64,000 bases of DNA from the NCBI GenBank assembly GCA_900316275.1, contig ONCF01000068.1:21991-85990 (forward strand). Reading direction: 5' to 3'. The position numbers and the translations under genes were made by a program. How positions within the stretch are numbered: position 1 is the stretch's first letter; every line of letters begins with the position of its first letter. The DNA comes from an uncultured Veillonellaceae bacterium (GTDB lineage: Bacteria; Bacillota; Negativicutes; Selenomonadales; Selenomonadaceae). The notes beneath the pieces are model-generated. The model ran no database searches. It saw nothing but the letters and a program-made list of their open reading frames with translations, and was not told where the DNA came from. Below, piece by piece: positions 17,853-25,370 of the stretch.

Positions 17853-17931
17853 AAAATAGTCCTTAGAAAAGTGAGCTAAACGTTTACCTGATTTAGGCCG
17901 TTAGTCTCATCCTGTTTCTAAGGACTATTTT
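17853..17931 (-). terminator. Rho-independent terminator of the ldc transcript
   Basis: A perfect 17-bp inverted repeat (aaaatagtccttagaaa at 17853-17869 with its complement at 17915-17931) around a 45-base loop. On the minus strand it runs into TTTTTTTAG. It lies downstream of the 63-aa gene. Confidence 0.75.
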
Positions 17932-17982
17932 CTATATCTATGTGTATTTTCCTGCTAAAATATGAGAAATTTTATTATTTTT

Positions 17983-18174
17983 TTATTTGTCTGCCTGCAT
18001 TTGACTCAATTCTGTCAAACCAGCACGAAACTCCTCTGGTGTCAGCGTGAAGTAGTCTAATCGTTTTAAAATGTTATAAACGTCGAGCTGTGTCGCCGCT
18101 TTATCCAAATCCTGTTGCACGCTGTCCTCTGCCAGTGCATGCAGCAGGATATGCGTGGCCTCAGCCTGTTCCAT
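17983..18174 (-). CDS. 63-residue Nif11-like small protein coupled to the decarboxylase
   Basis: The ATG overlaps the stop of the decarboxylase gene (TGATG), so translation is coupled. The sequence is helical and acidic. ALAEDSVQQDLDKAA followed by LDYFTLTPEEFRAGL resembles the Nif11 pattern (a FL..L..D..LQ..L helix, then a GY.FT..E helix), but without the Gly and without a C-terminal core peptide. It could be a small partner or regulator of the decarboxylase. The Nif11 link is by eye and weak; the gene itself is well supported by the overlap. Confidence 0.6.
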   Translation of the reverse strand: MEQAEATHILLHALAEDSVQQDLDKAATQLDVYNILKRLDYFTLTPEEFRAGLTELSQMQADK

Positions 18175-19376
18175 CAGACAACCTCCTCCTCGGCCAGCTG
18201 CGCGGCTTCACGCGCGGCCTGGGCCTCGCGCTCCGAGCGGGCACGCGACTCCGGCAGGTCCTCCCAGAGCAATACCGGCGCCAGCGAAAAGCCGTTGAAG
18301 CGCGTGGCGCTGACTGTAGAATACGAACCAATCTCCGTGATGAGCACGTGGTCGCCAATCTGCTGGGCCGGCACCTCCACGTCGCGGTACAGCACATCGA
18401 TGCCGTCGCAGCTCGGCCCCGCGAACGTTGCCTTGCGCCGCTCGCCCGTACCGAAGCAATGCAACGGATACGACCAGTGGTCGAAAATAATGCCGGACAA
18501 CGCGCCGTAGACGCCCTCGTCGAGGATATACCACGGGCCGCCCTGACGCTCCTTCGTGCCGATGACCGTCGTCACGAGGTTCATGGCATTGCCGCACATA
18601 AAGCGCCCCGGCTCACACCAGACAGCCGTATCCGGGAACAGGCGCGCGACCTCACGGTCAATCGTCGCCATCATCGCGGCCACGTCGACGCCCAGCCCCT
18701 CGCGCGCGGGCACAGGGAAGCCGCCGCCGATGTCGAGATCCGTGAGCGCCAGGCCCAGCTCCGCCGCCTGCTGGAACAGGCCACGGCAGAGGATGAGCGC
18801 CTCCTCGTAGGCCGCCGTCGAGAGCGACTGACTGCCCACATGGAAGCAGATGCCGATGGGGTTCAGTCCCGCCTCCCGCGCCTGCAACAGCAGCGGCAGC
18901 GCCTGCTCCGGCGGCGCACCGAACTTCGTGTTGAGGTCGACGAGGGCCTTGTTGTTGCGTACGGCAACGCGCACGAGCACATCCGCGCCCGGCACGTACT
19001 GAGCCATCTTCGCGATTTCACTGGCATCGTCAAACGTCATGCGGCGCACGCCGATAGCCGCCGCCTCACGCAGGCCACGCCTATCTTTGACCGGGTTCGC
19101 GTAAATCATGCGCTCCCCCACCACGCCGAGTGCCGCCAGCTGCGCCATCTCGCCCGCCGAGGCCACGTCAAAGCAAGCACCCAGTGCGGCCACATGCTGG
19201 AGTATCTGCGGTGTGGGATTGGCCTTCATCGCATAGTAGATGCCCACATGCGGCATATGCTGCCGCATAAAGCGGTAGTTCGCCTCCACCTGCGTGGCCG
19301 AAGCCACGAGGAACGGCGTCTCATAACGCTCTGCCAGCTGGTTCATTTCTTCTTCGCTCAGATGGAACTCTTTCAT
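18174..19376 (-). CDS. ldc: Lysine/ornithine decarboxylase (Selenomonas type, alanine-racemase fold)
   Basis: 400 residues from the ATG at 19376. A PLP enzyme of the eukaryotic-type ODC family. K51 (YYAMKANPTP) is the Schiff-base lysine. FDVASAGE, HVGSQS, DIGGGFPVP, CEPGR and GPSCDGIDVLY follow in order. In Selenomonas ruminantium the enzyme makes cadaverine that is linked to peptidoglycan and ties the wall to the outer membrane. Residues reported there to favour lysine are 44, 45, 46, 54 and 322. Here they are V44, G45, I46, P54 and S322, so three of five match exactly and the numbering aligns without gaps. The Shine-Dalgarno is poor (AAGG 15 bases upstream). Confidence 0.88.
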   Translation of the reverse strand: MKEFHLSEEEMNQLAERYETPFLVASATQVEANYRFMRQHMPHVGIYYAMKANPTPQILQHVAALGACFDVASAGEMAQLAALGVVGERMIYANPVKDRRGLREAAAIGVRRMTFDDASEIAKMAQYVPGADVLVRVAVRNNKALVDLNTKFGAPPEQALPLLLQAREAGLNPIGICFHVGSQSLSTAAYEEALILCRGLFQQAAELGLALTDLDIGGGFPVPAREGLGVDVAAMMATIDREVARLFPDTAVWCEPGRFMCGNAMNLVTTVIGTKERQGGPWYILDEGVYGALSGIIFDHWSYPLHCFGTGERRKATFAGPSCDGIDVLYRDVEVPAQQIGDHVLITEIGSYSTVSATRFNGFSLAPVLLWEDLPESRARSEREAQAAREAAQLAEEEVV

Positions 19377-19520
19377 AGCACTGTAACACAACCTTTTCTA
19401 TCATTGAGTGGTGATAAACGGCAAATCAATTTCAGGCAATCATATAAAGTATCACATTGTGACGTATGACCTTATAAAGTATAGCTTTAAATTGTATAAA
19501 ATGTTTATTCACAAACAAAA

Positions 19521-19556
19521 AGCGTACACGCTTGCCTCATGGCAGTATTGTACGCT
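19521..19556 (-). terminator. Rho-independent terminator of the 154-aa gene
   Basis: AGCGTAC (19521-19527) pairs with GTACGCT (19550-19556), with an inner TGCC/GGCA pair. On the minus strand the stem runs into TTTTTGTTTG, placing it just after the gene at 19618-20082. Confidence 0.65.
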
Positions 19557-19617
19557 ATTTTTCGCCATTATACAATAGATTTTTATAAAATAATCGCTTA
19601 ATTTTGCCCGCCCCGGC

Positions 19618-20082
19618 TCAGGCGATGCCACCGATATCCATCTCCGTCTCCACGATGACCTTGCAATTGGCGAGGCGCCAGTGCTGCGTCGGCGTATTCG
19701 CGGCGATATTGTAATACACGCCGTGCTCGATGAGCTCGACGCGCAGGTCCATGAGCCAGATTTTCAGCGCCTCGATGTCACGGTTGTGGATGTCGTTGCC
19801 GCGGAACTGGCAGACGGGACGGCCCTTGTCCTGATAGGTCAGCACCCACTGCTCGCCCTCGTTCGCGCCGCCGGCAAAGTCACCCGCCAGCTGGCAGCGC
19901 TGCGGCTGCCAGCCCTTCAGCCACTGCAGATGGGCCGGTACGCGCACGGCATCACAGAGATAGCGGATGCGTTTCTCATCACCGACACAGTCGAAATACT
20001 CCAGCCGCCCGTCGGGATGCACCACGACATGGAACGTCTCTCTACGGCCATCATACTGATAAAATTCCAGTTCTTTCAACAT
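19618..20082 (-). CDS. Hypothetical protein, 154 residues
   Basis: ATG at 20082 with GGAGG nine bases upstream. The opening MLKELEFYQYDGRRETFHVV and HPDGRLEYFDCVGDEK suggest a mixed beta-rich fold. It is soluble and has no signal peptide. Trp/Gln/Cys-rich middle (LQWLKGWQPQRCQLAGDF). No motif I recognise. Flanked by a terminator on each side, so it is monocistronic. Confidence 0.65.
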   Translation of the reverse strand: MLKELEFYQYDGRRETFHVVVHPDGRLEYFDCVGDEKRIRYLCDAVRVPAHLQWLKGWQPQRCQLAGDFAGGANEGEQWVLTYQDKGRPVCQFRGNDIHNRDIEALKIWLMDLRVELIEHGVYYNIAANTPTQHWRLANCKVIVETEMDIGGIA

Positions 20083-20178
20083 GGCAATCAACCTCCTTGT
20101 CTACAGGAAGTACCTCTGCCAACTTTTTATAACCAGCTGACAAAGTTAATGGAAGCTATTTGCTTGACAGCAAATGGC

Positions 20179-20218
20179 TAAGATATCCGTAAGCGCTAAA
20201 GCGCCAACGGCTATCTTA
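20179..20218. repeat. Strong intergenic hairpin
   Basis: TAAGATATCCGT (20179-20190) faces ACGGCTATCTTA (20207-20218), with an inner GCGC-taaa-GCGC stem. It lies in the 400-bp gap between ftsY and the 154-aa gene. No T-run on either side, so it may be a structured leader or a small palindromic repeat. The rest of that gap (20219-20384) is AT-rich and holds no ORF. Confidence 0.45.
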
Positions 20219-20384
20219 AACGAAAAATTGATAATTGCTCGGGTGATTTGCGCCTTGCAAAGCCGCGTCACCGGTAAGTTTCTGAAACTATGATGAAACC
20301 TATTATAGCGACTTTCCTCACATTTGTCACTACCAAAATCGAATTTTTCTGAATATTTTTGCAAGTATTTTATTTCACATACTC

Positions 20385-20419
20385 AAAGGGAGCCGCTGCC
20401 CCTATAGGCAACAGCTCCC
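20385..20419 (-). terminator. Probable terminator after ftsY
   Basis: GGGAGC (20388-20393) pairs with GCTCCC (20414-20419), with an inner TGCC/GGCA pair. On the minus strand it is followed by TTTGAG. It ends the smc-ftsY unit. Confidence 0.55.
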
Positions 20420-20482
20420 GAATTTAAAGCAACACCGCTTAAGCAGGCACTGATTAACTCAGCTGCCCACGTAAAGGGCTGC

Positions 20483-21415
20483 TTACTCCGTCTGCTCTTT
20501 GGCGAACAGGGCCTTAGCGAATTCTTCGGCGTTGAACGGGCGCAGGTCGTCCTGCTGCTCGCCGACGCCGATCCATTTGACGGGCATGGCGAGCTGGCTC
20601 TTAATGCCGATGACGACGCCGCCCTTGGCCGTGCCGTCGAGCTTCGTGAGCACGACGCCCGTGATGGGCGCGGCCTTGGTAAAGAGCTTCGCCTGACTCA
20701 CGGCATTCTGCCCCGTCGTCGCGTCGAGCACGAGCAGTGTCTCGTGCGGCGCGCCTTTGATTTCACGGCCGATGACGCGATTGATTTTCTCGAGCTCCTG
20801 CATGAGGTTGGCCTTGGTCTGCAGGCGGCCGGCCGTGTCTACAATGAGCAGGTCGATGCCGCGCGCTTTGGCCGCCTTGACCGCGTCAAAGGCCACGGCC
20901 GCGGGGTCGGAGCCCTCCTGATGGCGGATGACCGGCACGCCGGCGCGGTCGCCCCAGACCTGCAGCTGGTCGATGGCTGCCGCGCGGAACGTATCGGCCG
21001 CCGCGAGCATGACACTCTTGCCCTGCGCCTGATAGTAGGCCGCCAGCTTGCCGATAGTCGTCGTCTTGCCCGCACCGTTGACGCCGATGACCAGCATGAC
21101 CGTCGGCCCCTCGGCCGCCATGTGCATCGCATCCGCGTCCTCGCCCTGCGTCAAGAGCTCGGTGATGCGCGCCTCCAGAAACGGCACGAGGTCCTCCGGG
21201 CCGTTGATTTCCTTTTTCTTGATGCCCTTGCGCACGGCCGTCATGAGGCGCTCCGTCGTCTCCACGCCCACATCAGCCATGATGAGCGTCTCCTCGATTT
21301 CGTCGAGCAGGTCATCGTCGATGTCGGCATAGCCGAGCACGAGCTTTTCGATTTTATTGGTAAAGTTATCGCGGGTCTTCGTGAGGCCCTTTTTCAGACG
21401 GTCAAAAAATCCCAT
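20483..21415 (-). CDS. ftsY: Signal recognition particle receptor FtsY
   Basis: 310 residues. SRP GTPase that docks ribosome-SRP complexes at the membrane. It has a short N-terminal basic/amphipathic start, then the NG domain: [47 protein letters not shown] and [12 protein letters not shown]. There is no long acidic A domain, as is usual outside Proteobacteria. Its AAGGAG lies within the end of smc, one base of spacing from its stop, so smc and ftsY are one operon. Confidence 0.96.
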   Translation of the reverse strand: MGFFDRLKKGLTKTRDNFTNKIEKLVLGYADIDDDLLDEIEETLIMADVGVETTERLMTAVRKGIKKKEINGPEDLVPFLEARITELLTQGEDADAMHMAAEGPTVMLVIGVNGAGKTTTIGKLAAYYQAQGKSVMLAAADTFRAAAIDQLQVWGDRAGVPVIRHQEGSDPAAVAFDAVKAAKARGIDLLIVDTAGRLQTKANLMQELEKINRVIGREIKGAPHETLLVLDATTGQNAVSQAKLFTKAAPITGVVLTKLDGTAKGGVVIGIKSQLAMPVKWIGVGEQQDDLRPFNAEEFAKALFAKEQTE

Positions 21416-21416
21416 A

Positions 21417-24400
21417 TTATTGCTCCTTCTCTATATCCTGCACGTCCTCGATTTTCACGGACAAAATCTTGGACACGCCCGCGTCCTGGATGGTGACGCC
21501 GTACATCGTGTCCACGGACTCCATCGTGCCCTTGCGGTGCGTAACCACGATGAACTGCGTGCGCCCGGCGAACTCCTTGAGGAACTGGCCGAAGCGCACG
21601 ACGTTCGCCTCGTCGAGTGGCGCGTCAATCTCGTCGAGCACGGCGAAAGGCGACGGCCGGTATTTCAGGAACGCGAACAGCAGCGCGATGACGGTCAGGG
21701 CACGCTCACCGCCCGAGAGGGCCGCGAGGTTCTGCCGCTTCTTTTCCGGCAGCGTCACGAGGATGTCCACGCCGCTCTCGAGCACATTGTCGGGGTCGAG
21801 CAGGCGCAGCTCCGCCTCGCCGCCGCCAAACAGCCGGCGGAAAATCTCCTGAAAGTAGCGCTGGATGTCGCGGAAAGCGGCCCGGAACTGTTTCGTCATG
21901 GCCGCATCCATCTCGTCGAGAATGCGCTGCAAATCGGCGCGCGCCTCCTGCAGGTCCGCCGCCTGCTGTTCGAGGAAATCGTGCCGTTTCGACAACTCCT
22001 CGTACTCCTGCAGGGCATTCGGGTTCACGGGGCCGAGTGCGTCGATTTTATGTCTGAGCGTACGCATGCGGCTCTTGAGCTCCTCCGGCGGCAGGTCCGG
22101 GGCCTCCTCGGCTGCACGCTCCGGCGTGAGGCCGAAGTCCTGCAGCAGGGCCTCGGCCTTGTCCTGCAGGGCCAGCTGCAGCTTCGTGGCTACGATTTCC
22201 AGGCTGTGCACCTGCTCGCGCGCCTCCGTCTGCCGCCGCGTGGCCGCTTTGGCCTTTTGCTCGGCCTCACGGGCCTCGCCCAGCCGCTCCGCACGCTGCG
22301 CGTAGAGGCGGTCGGACTCCGCCCGCCCCGCCGCGTAGGCCTGCTGGCGCGCCGCGTGGTCCGTCGTCAGCGACTGCAGCGCGGCGCCGCTCGTCTGCAG
22401 CTGCGCCCTGAGCTCTGCAGCCTCGGCCGTCTGTGCCTGCTGCTGCTGCTCGGCCTTGGCGAGGGCTTTCTGCTGCAACAAGGCCTGCTCGCGGCAGCGC
22501 AATGCCGTCTGCTCGAGTACCGTCTGCTGCAGTTCTTGCTGCTGCAGGGCCTCGGCAAGTTCCTCGGCCGCCTGTTCGCGCTGCGAGAGCTCCTGCTCGG
22601 CGTCCGCTGTGGCCTGTGCGGCCTCACGGCAGCGTATCTCCAGCGAGCCCACGGCGCGGAACACCGTCAGGCGCTGCTGCTGGATTTTCGCAAAGTCGGC
22701 CTGCTGGGCCTCAGCCTGCGCCGCGAGTTCCGTCTGGCGCTGCTGCGCCTGCGCCACGACCTCGGCCTGCGCCTCGCGGCCCGCACGCAGCTCAGCACGG
22801 CGCTCGCTGGCCGCCTGCAGCGCCGTGAGACTGTCCGCCCGCTCCTGCTCCTGCTGCGCGAGCTGCGTCTGCGCCGCCTGTGCCTCCTCCTGCAGCTGCG
22901 TTTGCTGTGCCGTCAGCTGCTCGATTTTCGCCTGCAAAGCGGCAATCTCACCCTGACGGCTGATAAAGCTGGCCTCACGCCGCCGGCTGCTGCCGCCGGA
23001 GAGTGAGCCACCCGGATTGAGCAGTTCGCCCTCGAGCGTCACCATGCGCAGGCGGTAGCCGTGCGCCTTTGCCAGTGCCAGCCCGTGGTCGAGCGTATCG
23101 ACGACCAGCGTGCGCGCCAGCAGAAAATCGATGGCACGCCGGTAGTGCGCGTCGCACTCCACGACCGTGTTTGCCCAGCCGACGACGCCCGCACCGCGCA
23201 CCTCCTCCGGCGCCCGCCGCACGACGAGCGTCGAGAGCGGCAGGAACGTCACCCGGCCGAGATGTCCCTGTTTCAAAAAGGCAATGGCCGCCTTCGCCGT
23301 GTCCGTATCCTCGGTCACGACATCCTGCAGGCTGCCGCCCAGTGCCGTCTCGATAGCCGTCACGTAGCGCTGCGGCACCTCGATGAGCTCGGCCACGGCA
23401 CCGCCGACGCCCTGCCGCCAGGCCGCTTTGCTCTGCAGCACGGCGCGGGCCGCCTTGCCAAAGCCCTCGTAGGACTGCTGCATGCGCGTGAGGAACTGCG
23501 CCTGCTGGCGCGCGCCCGCGAGCGCCTGTTCGTTCTGCCGCACAGCCTGCTGGGCCGTCTGTACCGTCTGCTGCTGTGCACGGAACGCCCGCTCGGCCTG
23601 CTGTTGGCGCGTGAGCCCGTCCTGCACGGCCTGCTCCTGCGCCGCCAGCGCCGTCGCCAGCTCATCCGCCTGCTGCTGCGCCGCTGCCAGCTCGTCCGCC
23701 GCAGCTGCCAACGCCTCCTGCTGGGCCGTCTGCCCGCCGCTGCTGTTCTCTACGTCGCGGTCGAGCACGGCGAGCTCCTGCCGTTTTTGCGTGAGCGCCT
23801 GTTCCTGCTCGCGCTGCGCCGCTACGGCCGCGTTGTACACCTGCTGCTGCGCGCGCACGGCCTCGCCGAGCGTATGTGCTTTTTCCTTTTGTGCCGCGAG
23901 CGCTGTGGCCGCAGTCTGCGCGGCCTGCTCCTGCGCCTGCTGCTTTTGCTGCAGCTCCGTCAGCGTCTGCCGCGCCGCCGCGATTTCCTCGTCCTGGCGG
24001 GCCGCCGCCTCCTGCAGCTGCGTCTGGCGCAGGCTGCCCTGCTTCTGTCTTTCCTGCAGCGCGGCCATCTCGCGGGCCGCCTGCTCCATCTCCGTGCGCA
24101 GCGTCTCGTTCTTGCCCGCCTGCGCCTGCATGGCCTGCTCGATATCCGTGACGGCCTTGGCGATAGCTGCCTGGGCCGCCTCCGCCTTTTGCACCACCGC
24201 TCCGGCCGCGATAGCCGTGTCGCGGGCCTCGTTGAGCTCCGTATCGTTAGCCTGCTGCTTCGCGGCCGCCTGCGCGTAGTCGTGCGCGAGGCTGCCGAGA
24301 CGACATGTATCGTAATCGCCCTGCAGCTCCTGCCAGATGCGCGTTTTCTCCGCGTGCTCCTTTAGCGGACCCAGCTGCTCCGCGAGCGTGCCGATGATAT

Positions 24401-24974
24401 CCTGCACGCGCACGAGGTTCTGCTCCGTGTCCGCGAGCTTGCGCAGGGACTCGCGCTTGCGGTTGCGGTATTTCGTGATGCCCGCCGTCTCCTCGAAGAA
24501 GCCGCGCCGCTCCTCCGGCCGCGCGTTGAGGATGGCATCGATGCGGTTCTGGCCGATGATGCTCATGCCGTCGTGGCCGATGCCCGTATCGGCGAAGAGG
24601 TTATAGATATCCTTGAGCCGACAGCGGCTGCGATTGATAAAGAACTCGCTCTCGCCGCTGCGGTACAGCCGCCTGGTCACCACGACCTCGCGGAAATCCA
24701 CGGGCAGCGTGCCGTCGTTGTCAAAGACGAGCGAGCACTCCGCCACGCCGAGCGCGCGGCGGCTCGCCGAGCCCGTAAAGATGATATCCTCCGCCTTCGT
24801 GCCGCGCAGATTGCGCACATTCTGCTCGCCGAGCACCCAGCGGATGGCGTCGGTGATATTGCTCTTGCCCGAGCCATTCGGCCCCACGATGGCCGTAATG
24901 CCGTGGTCGAAATCAATCGTTATCTTATCGGCAAAGGATTTAAATCCGTATGCCTCCAGTCGTTTGAGCTGCAT
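21417..24974 (-). CDS. smc: Chromosome segregation ATPase SMC
   Basis: 1185 residues, standard length. The N-terminal head begins FGFKSFADK-like (YGFKSFADKITIDF) with Walker A GPNGSGKSN. Long coiled coils, extremely rich in Gln, Ala and Glu, run from about 170 to 500 and from 665 to 1000. The hinge is at about 505-665 (GGSLQDVVTED and LSGGSSRRREAS mark its second half). The C-terminal head has the signature LSGGERALT and Walker B FAVLDEIDAPLDEAN. Its high GC makes long antisense reading frames, which are not genes. Confidence 0.97.
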   Translation of the reverse strand: MQLKRLEAYGFKSFADKITIDFDHGITAIVGPNGSGKSNITDAIRWVLGEQNVRNLRGTKAEDIIFTGSASRRALGVAECSLVFDNDGTLPVDFREVVVTRRLYRSGESEFFINRSRCRLKDIYNLFADTGIGHDGMSIIGQNRIDAILNARPEERRGFFEETAGITKYRNRKRESLRKLADTEQNLVRVQDIIGTLAEQLGPLKEHAEKTRIWQELQGDYDTCRLGSLAHDYAQAAAKQQANDTELNEARDTAIAAGAVVQKAEAAQAAIAKAVTDIEQAMQAQAGKNETLRTEMEQAAREMAALQERQKQGSLRQTQLQEAAARQDEEIAAARQTLTELQQKQQAQEQAAQTAATALAAQKEKAHTLGEAVRAQQQVYNAAVAAQREQEQALTQKRQELAVLDRDVENSSGGQTAQQEALAAAADELAAAQQQADELATALAAQEQAVQDGLTRQQQAERAFRAQQQTVQTAQQAVRQNEQALAGARQQAQFLTRMQQSYEGFGKAARAVLQSKAAWRQGVGGAVAELIEVPQRYVTAIETALGGSLQDVVTEDTDTAKAAIAFLKQGHLGRVTFLPLSTLVVRRAPEEVRGAGVVGWANTVVECDAHYRRAIDFLLARTLVVDTLDHGLALAKAHGYRLRMVTLEGELLNPGGSLSGGSSRRREASFISRQGEIAALQAKIEQLTAQQTQLQEEAQAAQTQLAQQEQERADSLTALQAASERRAELRAGREAQAEVVAQAQQRQTELAAQAEAQQADFAKIQQQRLTVFRAVGSLEIRCREAAQATADAEQELSQREQAAEELAEALQQQELQQTVLEQTALRCREQALLQQKALAKAEQQQQAQTAEAAELRAQLQTSGAALQSLTTDHAARQQAYAAGRAESDRLYAQRAERLGEAREAEQKAKAATRRQTEAREQVHSLEIVATKLQLALQDKAEALLQDFGLTPERAAEEAPDLPPEELKSRMRTLRHKIDALGPVNPNALQEYEELSKRHDFLEQQAADLQEARADLQRILDEMDAAMTKQFRAAFRDIQRYFQEIFRRLFGGGEAELRLLDPDNVLESGVDILVTLPEKKRQNLAALSGGERALTVIALLFAFLKYRPSPFAVLDEIDAPLDEANVVRFGQFLKEFAGRTQFIVVTHRKGTMESVDTMYGVTIQDAGVSKILSVKIEDVQDIEKEQ

Positions 24975-25370
24975 AGCTTACCTTCTTAAACACATAGTCA
25001 TACAGAGTATATTCTAGCATAAAATGACCGGCCTTGTGAAGGGTCCCCGCCATGCCAGCGCTGCCATCTCCCCTGCCTGTCAGGCGCCTGGCAGTACCAA
25101 AATCCGGCGCGTGAAACATGTTGGAGGACTTTGGTAGCATTATTAAAAAGAGGGCGGAATGTTTACTCTAAATGGGGTTTATGCTAAAATTAGCAAGAAG
25201 ACGGTTGCTAGACCGGTTCCATTTTTATAGTGAAAAGATTTCTATAAAACATCAGTCATGTGAGGTGTTGCGCTGCCGATAAGCTTCCCCAGATCAGCCG
25301 CTTCTCCCCCGAAGCAGCTGGCAGTCTCTCGTTTCCGGCTCCCCCAGCCGGAATAGGAAGGTTCGTTTTT
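24975..25370. other. Intergenic region between divergent smc and the EIIC-EAL gene
   Basis: 396 bases with no convincing gene. It carries an AT-rich zone around 25130-25260 that is the likely promoter area for the plus-strand gene and a leader hairpin at 25333-25353. I searched it by eye for a c-di-GMP aptamer consensus and did not see one. Confidence 0.5.
25333..25353 (+). promoter_or_regulatory. Leader hairpin directly before a ribosome-binding site
   Basis: TTCCGGCT (25333-25340) and AGCCGGAA (25346-25353) form a perfect 8-bp stem with a CCCCC loop, ending one base before the AGGAAGG ribosome site of the EIIC-EAL gene. The position suggests control of translation start. Confidence 0.45.

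Noticed and set aside
21357..24365. Long plus-strand reading frames (549 and 434 codons) opposite smc
   Set aside because: They are antisense shadows of the very GC-rich smc gene, rich in Leu and Arg with no domain; smc itself is complete and canonical.
24975..25370. c-di-GMP riboswitch upstream of the EIIC-EAL gene
   Set aside because: The leader has a hairpin just before the ribosome site but lacks the GEMM consensus elements.
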